Source: an uncultured Planctomycetaceae bacterium (lineage in GTDB: Bacteria > Planctomycetota > Planctomycetia > Planctomycetales > Planctomycetaceae). Taken from it: a DNA stretch of 8,452 bases. The stretch spans positions 1 through 8,452 of the forward strand of contig CAIUHT010000468.1 in assembly GCA_903898975.1 (NCBI GenBank), in the 5' to 3' direction. Shown piece after piece: positions 1-6,414 of this stretch. How positions within the stretch are numbered: the first letter of the stretch is position 1; each line of letters begins with the position of its first letter. A program made the position numbers and the translations under genes. A model generated the notes under the pieces. The model saw only the letters and a list, made by a program, of their open reading frames with translations. It did not search any database and had not been told where the DNA came from.

Positions 1-30
1 CATGGTTAATGATGGCGGAGTATCGCGATA

Positions 31-60
31 CCCCCCTGCCCGGAGGGGGGATTGTTTTTT
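31..60 (+). terminator. Intrinsic terminator of an upstream gene outside the window
   Basis: CCCCCCT (31-37) pairs with AGGGGGG (44-50) around a six-base loop, giving a 7-bp almost pure G:C stem. The stem is followed by ATTG and six T residues (55-60), the classical rho-independent layout on the + strand. No gene in the window ends before it, so it most likely terminates a + strand gene to the left. A 10-bp palindrome, TATCGCGATA (21-30), lies directly against its 5' side; its role is unknown. Confidence 0.8.
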
Positions 61-422
61 CATCCGTCACCTTACCTGACGACCTTACTGATGGTTATAT
101 GGTATTTTGCCGATTGTCATGGCACGGAATCAACAGCGGCTGAGGTCAGTTGATCGCTGCCGGCACCCGTACTCTCGAGACCAGCCACCAGCGGCTTGTG
201 AACCCGCGAAGTCGAGGAACCGGCCGGGAACCAGGTTGCCGGGCCAACCCAGCTGGAGTGTCGCGGGCCGACATGCCGCGTCGGCAGTATAACGCCCTGC
301 CCGGCACCAGCCACGCCGGTCGGGCGGCGGGAACAGGCGGTCCTCGCTCCCCGCGAAACCGGTTACGACACTGCCTTTTGCAGGCGAACGAGGAGGGGCT
401 TTCTCGGGCCCGGGCGGGAGAC

Positions 423-469
423 AGACCCGGGGGGAACAACCCGCGAAAACGGGCGTCCTCCCGGGGTCT
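423..469. other. Long nested hairpin, possible structured RNA element
   Basis: AGACCC (423-428) pairs with GGGTCT (464-469). After one G/G mismatch, 430-434 pairs with 458-462, including one G:U. After an A/C mismatch, 436-437 pairs with 455-456. The tip is CCCG (440-443) with CGGG (450-453) closing a CGAAAA loop. Together this is a 47-nt imperfect stem. It has no T-tract at its 3' end, so it is not a standard intrinsic terminator on the + strand. In such GC-rich DNA some hairpins arise by chance, but four nested helices in one short stretch are more than I would expect. Function is unknown. Confidence 0.4.
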
Positions 470-482
470 AATTGGTCTAATA
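465..482. repeat. Tandem 9-bp repeat, GGTCTAATW x2
   Basis: GGTCTAATT (465-473) is followed immediately by GGTCTAATA (474-482), identical except for the last base. It forms a small A/T-rich island in otherwise GC-rich DNA. The first copy supplies the 3' arm (GGTCT) of the adjacent hairpin. The second GGTCT (474-478) could pair with the same AGACC (423-427), so two registers of the outer helix are possible. It might be a protein-binding site or part of a promoter, but nothing decides this. Confidence 0.5.
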
Positions 483-689
483 TCCGTCACCTGAGCGGAA
501 GAATGCCGCAGTGACTGGCCGGGACGAAGCACTCCCTGCGACAGGGCGATCTGCGCGAGGGGCGGCGACGCTGGGCTTGCGTTCCCCCGGGATCGGGGGT
601 ATCTAAAGAAGAGGTGCGGGGTGTTGGTCAGGGTCGACCAGTCGGTGGCCACCGCCATCCCGCCAGCCTCGTGACCCCGCACAGCGGTT

Positions 690-1082
690 ATGAATCTCAG
701 CAGTCAGAGTGCTCCGCCGCAGTTGAAGTATCACCCGGCGGCCTACACCTTTCTGATCCTGGCCCTGGAGCTGACACAGCGTCGGCTGGGCCGCCGCGCC
801 GCCGAGGAAGGGAGCGACGAGGGAGCCCACATCTCGGGGCAGGAACTGCTGGAGGGCGTTCGCAAGCTGGCCCTCGATCAGTTCGGCCTCATGACGCTCG
901 CCGTCTTCAAGAGTTGGGGCATCCGCTCGACTGTCGACATTGGCCACATGGTCTTCGAGATGGTCGAACGGGGTGACATGCGGAAGACCGACCGCGACAC
1001 CCTCGCCGACTTCTCCGACATCTATCGCTTCGAACAGGCGTTCGACACCGACTACCAGATCGACCTGAAGCACGCGTTCTAA
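690..1082 (+). CDS. Minf_1886 family protein (TIGR04138-type)
   Basis: A 130-residue soluble protein that I recognise as the Minf_1886 / TIGR04138 family, a small conserved family restricted mainly to Planctomycetes and Verrucomicrobia. Its molecular function is not known. Family-like features are the KYHPAAYTFLILALELTQRR stretch near residues 13-32 and an ISGQELLEGVRKLALDQFG segment at about 48-66. These are followed by MTLAVFKSWGIRSTVDIGHM, and then by acidic/aromatic motifs including DRDTLADFSDIYRFEQAF near the C terminus. The length suits the family, and the protein has no signal peptide or membrane segment. ATG 690 is the chosen start because it sits a dozen residues before the conserved KYHP block; no strong Shine-Dalgarno precedes it. 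It stands alone: the upstream spacer is about 600 bp and the next gene begins 230 bp later. The family call is from memory of the pattern, not a search. Confidence 0.85.
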   Translation: MNLSSQSAPPQLKYHPAAYTFLILALELTQRRLGRRAAEEGSDEGAHISGQELLEGVRKLALDQFGLMTLAVFKSWGIRSTVDIGHMVFEMVERGDMRKTDRDTLADFSDIYRFEQAFDTDYQIDLKHAF

Positions 1083-1115
1083 CGCGACCAGGCCGGCTCC
1101 CCAGGAACCCGATCT

Positions 1116-1138
1116 GGGGCCCACTCCCAGGTGGCCCC
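1116..1138 (+). terminator. GC-rich hairpin after the Minf_1886 gene, possible weak terminator
   Basis: GGGG (1116-1119) plus CCAC (1121-1124) pairs with GTGG (1131-1134) plus CCCC (1135-1138), with a single bulged C and a six-base loop. It begins 34 bases after the stop codon. There is no T-tract, so it could end transcription only weakly, or act as a 3'-end stabiliser. Confidence 0.35.
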
Positions 1139-1315
1139 GCATGGCTCGTCGGGACTCTCGACCGACCGGGCGACGCTCATCACCGCTTCCTCCTCCTGTT
1201 GCCAAAGCCCGGGTGTCGTGACTTTGCCACTGGCGCCCCCCCGTGGCCCCGCCCAGCTGTCGTAGCCTCACTTGCCACCTCTCGCGCCCAACTCACTTTG
1301 CCGCAGGCCCTGTGC

Positions 1316-1858
1316 ATGACTCCCTCGGCTTCCCGCCCGCCAGCGACTGCGACCAGCACTGTGCCCAAGACCTTGCCCAGTCCGTTGCCCGGCACTGCAA
1401 CCGGTCAATCCGCCCCCTCCCCTGTAGCTCACGAGGCGGCCACCGAGCCACGCCGGCCCGGGTTCCTCCGGCTCGCCAGCCTGCTGATGGCGGGGCTGAC
1501 GCTGGCCCTCTGGGGCCTCGCCCTCTGGCAGTCGAATCCGGTCGTGCTCAGCCCGCTGCAATTCGAGCGTGCCGACGAACTGGTGGTCGCCCACCGGGAA
1601 TCGAACGAATCGCAGCATGTGGTGGTCGACCAGGTCTTGAAGGGGGGACTCGAACCAGGGGCCCGGATTCGCATCCCCAATCTCCCGCCCCCCTTGGCCG
1701 AAGAGACCCGCACCGGGCTGCTCTTGCCGCTCAGCCCTTTCCGTCGCGATTTTCGTGTGACCGTGCTGAACGAAGCCAACCCAGTGCCACTGGTGTATCC
1801 CGCCTCGGCCGAGGTGCTCGCTCAGACCCGGCGCCTGCTCGCCCCGACGCCTCGTTAG
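1316..1858 (+). CDS. Membrane-anchored hypothetical protein with extracytoplasmic domain
   Basis: I do not recognise a named family. From ATG 1316 the product is 180 residues. Residues 1-48 are a Pro/Ser/Thr/Ala-rich, low-complexity cytoplasmic tail. Residues 51-71 (from LRLASLLMAG to ALWQ) form one hydrophobic membrane helix preceded by arginines, giving a type II (N-in) orientation. Residues 75-180 are a small, probably beta-rich domain outside the membrane. It contains the pattern ADELVVAHRES...VVVDQVLKGGL...ARIRI, a V-x-x-VLKG arrangement that resembles small beta domains of secreted proteins; this resemblance is inference. The frame stays open upstream to a TTG at 1199, but the residues gained look random, so I prefer ATG 1316, with a weak GCAGG eight bases before it. 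A shorter product from Met58 would split the helix and is unlikely. The membrane segment, the steady + strand frame and the lack of any competing domain support a real gene; function is open. Confidence 0.65.
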   Translation: MTPSASRPPATATSTVPKTLPSPLPGTATGQSAPSPVAHEAATEPRRPGFLRLASLLMAGLTLALWGLALWQSNPVVLSPLQFERADELVVAHRESNESQHVVVDQVLKGGLEPGARIRIPNLPPPLAEETRTGLLLPLSPFRRDFRVTVLNEANPVPLVYPASAEVLAQTRRLLAPTPR

Positions 1859-2199
1859 CCCGCGCCCCGGCACCTTAGCAATAGAACACGGCGGCCCCGG
1901 TCTCCTCGGAGCCCCGTTCCCTCGCGCCTCGCAAGCTTCCTCCCAGCCCTCCAGGTCGGCACTTTGCACCACCTCGAACTGGCAAGGCTGCACGCGAACC
2001 CCGCCCCGCGATATTCTGGTAACCGCGCGGCAGGGCTGCCCGGTTCGCTCGTGTGGCCCCGCGTGCTTCGGGTCAGCCATCTCCGCTGAGCGCGGCAGGT
2101 TGCCACTCCTGCCGGTGTGCGGCGCTGCACCCGGCCTCCATCCAGCGTTCCAGCTCATTCACCGTTCCTGCCGATTCACCGTTCTTAGAGGTCCTGTTC
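1859..2199. other. Spacer upstream of argH
   Basis: About 340 bases without a gene. The argH frame remains open through part of it (back to GTG 2053), but the extra residues are Cys/Ser/Pro-rich and have no counterpart in argininosuccinate lyases. I see no convincing sigma-70 promoter, ARG-box-like palindrome or T-box leader. The promoter of argH presumably lies here but cannot be placed. Confidence 0.5.
2187..2191 (+). promoter_or_regulatory. Ribosome binding site fixing the argH start
   Basis: AGAGG at 2187-2191 lies eight bases before GTG 2200. This selects the GTG that gives a family-length protein beginning SKAWGGRFSQ, over the upstream in-frame GTG at 2053, which would add 49 unrelated residues. 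Confidence 0.7.
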
Positions 2200-3588
2200 G
2201 TGTCGAAAGCCTGGGGTGGACGTTTTTCGCAAGCCACCGACCCGCGGGTCGAGCGGTTCACCGAATCGATCAGCTTTGATGCCCGCCTTGCGGCGGTCGA
2301 TATCCGCGGCTCTCAGGCCCACGCCCGGATGCTCGCCCAGGTCGGACTGATCACCGCCAGCGAGGCCGAGCAGCTCTGCCGGGCTCTCGACGAGATCGCG
2401 GGCGAGATCGGCCGCGGGGAACTCCCCTTCGACACCGCCCTCGAAGACATCCACATGCACGTCGAGACGGCGCTCATCGCCCGGCTGGGCGATGTGGGGC
2501 GAAAGCTGCACACGGGGCGCAGCCGGAATGATCAGGTCGCGACCGACCTCAAGCTCTACGTCCGTGACGCCATCGACCTGCTCGATGGTTTGCTGCACGA
2601 CCTGCAGGTGGCATTTGTCGAACGCTCGACCGACGACCTCGATGTCATTCTGCCCGGGTACACCCACCTGCAGCGGGCCCAACCGGTGATGGCGCCGCAT
2701 TACTGGCTCTGCTATTGCGAGAAGCTGGCCCGCGACCGCGAGCGGCTGGCCGACTGCCGGCGCCGCGTCAATGTCTCGCCTCTCGGGGCAGCCGCCCTGG
2801 CGGGCACTTCGCTGCCGATCGATCGGTTCCTGACCGCCGAGTTGCTGGGGTTCAGCCACCCGGCGGCCAACAGCCTCGACGTCTCGAGCGACCGCGACTT
2901 TCTCATCGAGTTCTGCTCGGCCCTGGCGCAGATCGCCGCCCACCTCGCCACCTGGGCCGAAGAGTGGATCCTCTGGTGCACCACCGAGTTTGGGTTCCTC
3001 AAGCTCCCCGACGCCTACACCACGGGCAGTTCCATCATGCCCCAGAAGCGTAACCCCGATGTGCTGGAGCTGATCCGGGGCAAGGCGGCCCGGGTGCTCA
3101 CCTCCCCCGCCCGGCTGCTGACGCTGGTGAAGGGACTGCCCCTGGCTTACAACCGCGACCTGCAGGAAGACAAGCTCGCGGTGTTCGACGCGCTCGACAC
3201 CACCGTCGCCTGTCTGGAACTGGCCCCCGCCGTGGTGCTGGGGGCCACGCTGCAGCGGGAACGGATCGCCGCCCGGCTGGAAGAGGGCTTCCTCGACGCC
3301 ACCGTGCTGATGGAATATCTCATAGGCCGCGGCGTACCCATGCGGACCGGCCACGAGACGGTGGGCAAGCTGGTGCGTCTGTGCGAGACGCGTGGCTGCC
3401 GACTTGGCGACTTGTCGCTGAGCGAATTGCAGACCGCCTGCCCGGCGATCGAGGCGGGCGTCGCCGGGGTGCTGGGCGTCGCCAACGCCGTGCGGGCCCT
3501 GACCAGCTTCGGCTCGGGGGGGGCCGGGGCAGTTCGGCAACAACTCGACCAGTGGCGGCAGCGGCTGAATCTCGCCCCGCTCGCCTAG
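2200..3588 (+). CDS. argH: Argininosuccinate lyase
   Basis: Cytoplasmic enzyme of the last arginine biosynthesis step: it splits L-argininosuccinate into L-arginine and fumarate. The 462-residue length is standard for ArgH of the fumarase/aspartase superfamily, whose members work as homotetramers with active sites built from several subunits. Visible signatures, numbered from GTG 2200, are: the N-terminal KAWGGRF motif; HTGRSRNDQ at residues 104-112 (substrate binding); GYTHLQRAQP with the conserved general acid/base histidine at 156; and the superfamily signature GSSIMPQKRNPD beginning at Gly276, with the catalytic serine in the Ser277-Ser278 pair. The C-terminal part (LPLAYNRDLQEDK, then TVLMEYLIGRGVPMRTGHE) is also typical. 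No other arginine gene lies nearby, so argH appears unlinked, with its own spacer on both sides. The frame is intact and all key residues are present. Confidence 0.97.
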   Translation: MSKAWGGRFSQATDPRVERFTESISFDARLAAVDIRGSQAHARMLAQVGLITASEAEQLCRALDEIAGEIGRGELPFDTALEDIHMHVETALIARLGDVGRKLHTGRSRNDQVATDLKLYVRDAIDLLDGLLHDLQVAFVERSTDDLDVILPGYTHLQRAQPVMAPHYWLCYCEKLARDRERLADCRRRVNVSPLGAAALAGTSLPIDRFLTAELLGFSHPAANSLDVSSDRDFLIEFCSALAQIAAHLATWAEEWILWCTTEFGFLKLPDAYTTGSSIMPQKRNPDVLELIRGKAARVLTSPARLLTLVKGLPLAYNRDLQEDKLAVFDALDTTVACLELAPAVVLGATLQRERIAARLEEGFLDATVLMEYLIGRGVPMRTGHETVGKLVRLCETRGCRLGDLSLSELQTACPAIEAGVAGVLGVANAVRALTSFGSGGAGAVRQQLDQWRQRLNLAPLA

Positions 3589-3604
3589 ACCACCCAAGTC
3601 GCCC

Positions 3605-3643
3605 ATTCAGGCTGACAAGTCAGTCTGGCACTGCAGGCTGAAT
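3605..3643 (+). terminator. Imperfect hairpin after argH, possible terminator
   Basis: ATTCAG (3605-3610) pairs with CTGAAT (3638-3643). Inside, a mismatch is followed by CTG (3612-3614) against CAG (3634-3636). A competing small hairpin, CTGA/TCAG (3612-3615 with 3620-3623), lies within. The structure starts 16 bases after the argH stop codon, where a terminator is expected, but there is no T-run after it. Confidence 0.3.
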
Positions 3644-3995
3644 GCTCAGCTTCGCTGATCAGCGCGACCCCTCCGGCCCCTGGGTCGAATGGCCGGTCTC
3701 CGCGATGAACACGGTCTGGTTTGGAATGCTGGTCCGCGAAGCTGGACGGCCCTTCCCCACGGCTGGCTTACGTCGGGAGAGCCCTCGCGCTGCGTTCGGT
3801 CGCTGGTTGTCGTTTCAGGCTGCTGGCCCCATTCTTGGGCCGATTTGGCCTGAATTGGGCGTTTCGCCAGGATTCCTGCCGCCGACGGATGCAGCGGCCC
3901 GGCACTGGCCAGGTTGAGAGCAGTCCCCGTCGCACCGAGTGGCCGGGCGAGGGAGCCTTGGTAAAAACTGAACCGCGCGTCGGGGCAAATCGCAA

Positions 3996-4025
3996 TTGAC
4001 ATGCCAGCGGAGAGACAAGTAAGGT
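3996..4025 (+). promoter_or_regulatory. Candidate sigma-70 promoter for the aminotransferase gene
   Basis: A perfect -35 hexamer TTGACA (3996-4001) is followed, after 18 bases, by TAAGGT (4020-4025), which matches the -10 consensus at only three of six positions, though at the important first, second and last bases. It lies about 125 bases before the chosen start codon, on the correct strand and just after a locally A/T-richer stretch. The -35 is convincing and the -10 is poor, so this is a candidate only. Confidence 0.35.
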
Positions 4026-4137
4026 CCCCCGCCCGCTCTCCCCGGGCCGGGCTGAGGCCGGGGTCCACGCCCCCTCCAGGATGGAGCGCGTGGCAGCCCC
4101 CCCGCCTTCGCCCCTCTCCACCACCGCTCCTCGTGCG

Positions 4138-4143
4138 AAGGGA
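4138..4143 (+). promoter_or_regulatory. Ribosome binding site fixing the aminotransferase start
   Basis: AAGGGA at 4138-4143 lies seven bases before ATG 4151. It supports this start over the in-frame ATG at 4001, which would add 50 Pro/Arg-rich residues and would lie inside the candidate promoter. Confidence 0.65.
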
Positions 4144-4150
4144 ATCGCCG

Positions 4151-5413
4151 ATGATTGCCGACCGTCTGCCCGAATCCGAGGCTGCCACTCCGCGGAACAT
4201 CCCGCTGATCGACCTGGTGGCGCAGCACCACACCATCGCGGCCGATGTGCTGTCGGCGGTCAACCGGGTGTTCGCCGAACAAAAATTCGTGCTGGGCGAA
4301 GAAGTCGCCTCGTTCGAGACCGAAGTGGGGCACTACTGCGACGCCCGGCACTCGATTGGGTGTGCCTCGGGGACCGACGCCCTGCTGCTGGCGCTGCAGG
4401 CGCTGAACGTCGGGGCGGGCGATGAAGTCGTCACCAGCCCGTTCACGTTCTTCGCCACGGGCAGCAGCATTGCCCGGGTGGGGGCAAAACCGGTCTTTGT
4501 CGACATCGACCCGGTCAGCTTCAACATCGATCCGCGGGCTGCGGAGGCCGCCATCACTCCCCGCACGAAGGCGCTGATGCCCGTGCACCTGTTTGGCCAG
4601 ACGGCCGAGATGGAGCCCCTCAGCCGAACCGCCACCCGCCACGGTCTGCACGTGGTGGAAGATGCCTGCCAGGCGATTGGCGCGGAGTACCAGGGACGGC
4701 GGGCCGGGGTGCTGGGTACCGCGGGCTGCTTCAGTTTTTTCCCGACGAAGAACCTGGGGGGTGCGGGGGACGGCGGCCTGATGACCACCGACGACCCCGA
4801 CCTGGCCCAGCGTCTCCGCCGCCTGCGGGTGCATGGCGATGCCGGGACGTACGAGCATGTCGAGGTGGGTCTCAACAGCCGGTTGGACGCCCTGCAGGCG
4901 GCGGTGCTGCGAGTCAAGCTGCGTTCGCTCGATCAGTGGACGACAGCCCGGCAGCGGAACGCCCGCCGGTACGCGGTTCTCTTCCAGGAGTACAACCTCC
5001 TGGACGCGGTGGAGCTGCCCGTGGTGCTGCCCGGCCGTCGGCATGTGTACAACCAGTATTGCGTGCGGATCAAGGAAGGCCGGCGGGACGCGGTGCTGAA
5101 GTCCCTGCGTGAGCAGAAAGTTGGCTGCGCGATTTACTATCCCAAGCCCCTGCACCTGCAGACCTGCTTTGCCTCGCTGGGGTACAAGGCGGGGAGCCTG
5201 CCCCACGCCGAGCAGGCGGCGGCAGAAGTGCTGGCACTCCCCATCTACGCCGAGTTGTCGATGGACGACCAGGAAGAGGTGGTGAAGCGGATGGCGCGAG
5301 CCCTGGGGCGAACGCCCAAGCGGTCGCTGCAGGGAGTCCTGGCCGGGCCGAACCGTCGCCCGGGCGTGCGGGCTCCCCTGGTCCCCTGGAGCCAGTCGGG
5401 CGACGACCGATAG
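4151..5413 (+). CDS. DegT/DnrJ/EryC1/StrS family sugar aminotransferase
   Basis: PLP-dependent, fold-type I enzyme of the family that transfers an amino group, usually from glutamate, to a keto group on a nucleotide-linked sugar (relatives include WecE, ArnB, WbpE and DesV). From ATG 4151 it has 420 residues. Visible motifs are: IPLIDLVAQH near residue 18; the cofactor phosphate loop SGTDAL at 73-78; TSPFTFFATGSS; VVEDACQAIGA with Asp171 (contacts the pyridine nitrogen) and Gln174; SFFPTKNLG with Schiff-base Lys200; GLNSRLDALQAAVL with Asn242; and HVYNQYCVR and CAIYYPKPLHLQ in the C-terminal domain. The last 30 or so residues, after RMARAL, form a basic, Pro-rich tail not usual in the family. 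The exact sugar substrate cannot be told from sequence. Likely role: an amino-sugar precursor for surface polysaccharide or lipopolysaccharide (inference). It appears monocistronic, with a candidate promoter upstream and a strong terminator downstream. Confidence 0.93.
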   Translation: MIADRLPESEAATPRNIPLIDLVAQHHTIAADVLSAVNRVFAEQKFVLGEEVASFETEVGHYCDARHSIGCASGTDALLLALQALNVGAGDEVVTSPFTFFATGSSIARVGAKPVFVDIDPVSFNIDPRAAEAAITPRTKALMPVHLFGQTAEMEPLSRTATRHGLHVVEDACQAIGAEYQGRRAGVLGTAGCFSFFPTKNLGGAGDGGLMTTDDPDLAQRLRRLRVHGDAGTYEHVEVGLNSRLDALQAAVLRVKLRSLDQWTTARQRNARRYAVLFQEYNLLDAVELPVVLPGRRHVYNQYCVRIKEGRRDAVLKSLREQKVGCAIYYPKPLHLQTCFASLGYKAGSLPHAEQAAAEVLALPIYAELSMDDQEEVVKRMARALGRTPKRSLQGVLAGPNRRPGVRAPLVPWSQSGDDR

Positions 5414-5432
5414 GGTTTCGGAGCGACACCGC

Positions 5433-5452
5433 CAGGTTGGTCCGCCAACCTG
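5433..5452. other. Perfect 8-bp hairpin after the aminotransferase gene
   Basis: CAGGTTGG (5433-5440) pairs perfectly with CCAACCTG (5445-5452) around a TCCG tetraloop, starting 20 bases after the stop codon. It has no T-tract of its own and lies 12 bases before the main terminator. It may act as an mRNA 3'-end stabiliser or as the first of two tandem stop structures. Confidence 0.5.
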
Positions 5453-5464
5453 ATGTCCCGAATC

Positions 5465-5513
5465 AAAACAACACCGGCCCCACGAGACAACTCGCGCGGG
5501 CCGGTGTTGTTTT
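5465..5513. terminator. Bidirectional intrinsic terminator
   Basis: Positions 5465-5480 and 5498-5513 are perfect reverse complements: a 16-bp stem running from an AAAA end through CAACACCGG to GGGCC-type pairs. The stem is capped by a second small helix, CGAG/CTCG (5483-5486 with 5491-5494), closed by an ACAA loop. The + strand side ends in TTTTCTTTCT and the other side begins with AAAA, so transcripts from either direction could be stopped. On the + strand it ends the aminotransferase transcript. Confidence 0.9.
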
Positions 5514-6402
5514 CTTTCTGGGAATTCTCAGCGTCTGACCGGTCGCTGCCACACAGCCAGCAAGCCTGGTGTCCAAAGGTGGGGCAGCCACGGTTCGAGA
5601 TCCCGCCACAAGCGACTCGTCGAGCACTCGATACGCCCTGGCCGCCTGGCACTGTCCCCCTCACCCCCTCAGGGGGCAGGACCGACAGCTGGTGTGTGGC
5701 CAGTTCCTGATAAGCAATTGTGCGATTCCATCCAGTCTGCGGTCCAATTTCCACTCCGCATGACGCGTCTTTTAACGCAACGGCCCGCACAGCAAGGAAC
5801 CAATTGGCGGACGCCCAAGGCCTCGATTGAGCCGATCGTGCTCGCTTCCTTGACTCTTCAACAGGATGGGTCCGGAACGCTTCGTCGGTCCGCGAGATGC
5901 ATTATGGTGGGTTCGTGCGCCGGCGGGGCCAGTTTGACCCATGTTGGCCACCTCGCGTCAGGCTGCTGACCACTCCTCCGCCTGACTTCCAGATGCGGTC
6001 ATCAACCGATTGCAGACACTAGAAAACCGTGTGCGAAATCGCGGAAAAGACTTAGCACTGCTGCCGCGGAATCCTTTCAGATCGAGCGACTGTTTTTTGC
6101 ATGGCACGAACTCCAAATACCGAGCAGCCGTTGATCCGGCCGACGACTCCTGTCTGGGTGTAACGCAACAGTAACGCCGGCTCTTCCCTGATGGTCATCC
6201 CGAATAGGGACCCAAGAATAGTTCGCGTCGGCCACGATTCCCCGACGTCCAAAATCCATAACGATCCAGGCACATCCTAATCAATCGTGCTGCGGAGCAC
6301 GCGAGAGTGCCGCCTTGGAGCGGTTTCGAGGCCTCGTGTCATGCACGGATCTTGGCTGTTGCGGAGTCGGGCTCGCGATCTGTTGCGCACCTTCACTTTC
6401 AC
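5514..6402. other. Gene-less, lower-GC spacer of about 890 bases
   Basis: No credible gene on either strand: the open frames are short, start without ribosome binding sites and have no recognisable motifs. The base composition is visibly less GC-rich than in the argH and aminotransferase region, and this continues into the frameshifted PEP-CTERM gene, so the boundary may mark acquired or less constrained DNA. A C/G-run hairpin occurs near 5651-5680 (CCCCCT against AGGGGG), without a T-run. The leader of the 6415 gene must start somewhere in this stretch, but I could not place a promoter with confidence. Confidence 0.5.
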
Positions 6403-6407
6403 AGGAG
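6403..6407 (+). promoter_or_regulatory. Strong ribosome binding site of the broken PEP-CTERM gene
   Basis: AGGAG (6403-6407) lies seven bases before ATG 6415, the best Shine-Dalgarno in the window. It fixes the start at the beginning of a clear signal peptide and excludes the upstream in-frame ATG at 6307. Confidence 0.75.
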
Positions 6408-6414
6408 TCTGTCG

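Larger units (their letters stand above)
61..689. other. Gene-less GC-rich spacer
   Basis: No reading frame here has a recognisable domain, a credible ribosome binding site or protein-like composition. The open frames on both strands translate to Arg/Pro/Gly-rich text typical of random high-GC DNA. The first part (about 61-110) is richer in A/T, with a TATAT stretch at 96-100 that could belong to a promoter, but I find no convincing -35 partner. The right part contains the nested hairpin at 423-469 and the tandem repeat at 465-482. An 11-bp motif, ATCCGTCACCT, occurs twice in direct orientation (62-72 and 482-492), possibly by chance. I compared the stretch by eye with tRNA, tmRNA, RNase P RNA and common riboswitch cores and saw no match. 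Confidence 0.6.
3589..4150. other. Spacer between argH and the aminotransferase gene
   Basis: About 560 bases. Several short overlapping open frames exist (for example 3642-3917 and 3721-3999 on +), but none has a ribosome binding site or a recognisable product, so I call none. It holds a hairpin at 3605-3643 and a candidate promoter at 3996-4025. The final part (about 4026-4130) is C-rich and would form the 5' leader of the aminotransferase mRNA. Open frames on both strands around 3650-3990 could mean a decayed gene or a dispersed repeat, which only a genome comparison would show. Confidence 0.5.

Noticed and set aside
100..500. Possible tRNA, tmRNA, RNase P RNA or riboswitch in the structured first spacer
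   Set aside because: No T-loop GTTCGA box with matching acceptor arms, no RNase P core motifs and no TPP, SAM, cobalamin or c-di-GMP riboswitch core could be found by eye on either strand.
146..682. Minus-strand open frame of 178 codons in the first spacer
   Set aside because: The composition is dominated by Arg, Pro, Ser and Gly, it has no motif or credible ribosome binding site, and it crosses the nested hairpin; most likely random openness in GC-rich DNA.
2053..2199. Upstream extension of argH from GTG 2053
   Set aside because: The 49 extra residues are not lyase-like, and the ribosome binding site at 2187-2191 fits the GTG at 2200, which gives the normal family length.
2185..3606. Long open frame on the minus strand opposite argH (473 codons)
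   Set aside because: It is the antisense shadow of argH in high-GC DNA. The + strand carries all lyase signature motifs, while the minus-strand translation is Gly/Gln/Arg-rich without any motif.
3815..5206. Long minus-strand open frame opposite the aminotransferase (463 codons)
   Set aside because: Antisense shadow: the + strand has the PLP lysine, the cofactor loop and the other family motifs. The minus-strand product is not protein-like.
5575..5620. GGTTCGAGATCCCGCC stretch resembling a tRNA T-arm
   Set aside because: No complementary stem flanks the loop and no anticodon or acceptor arm can be drawn upstream.
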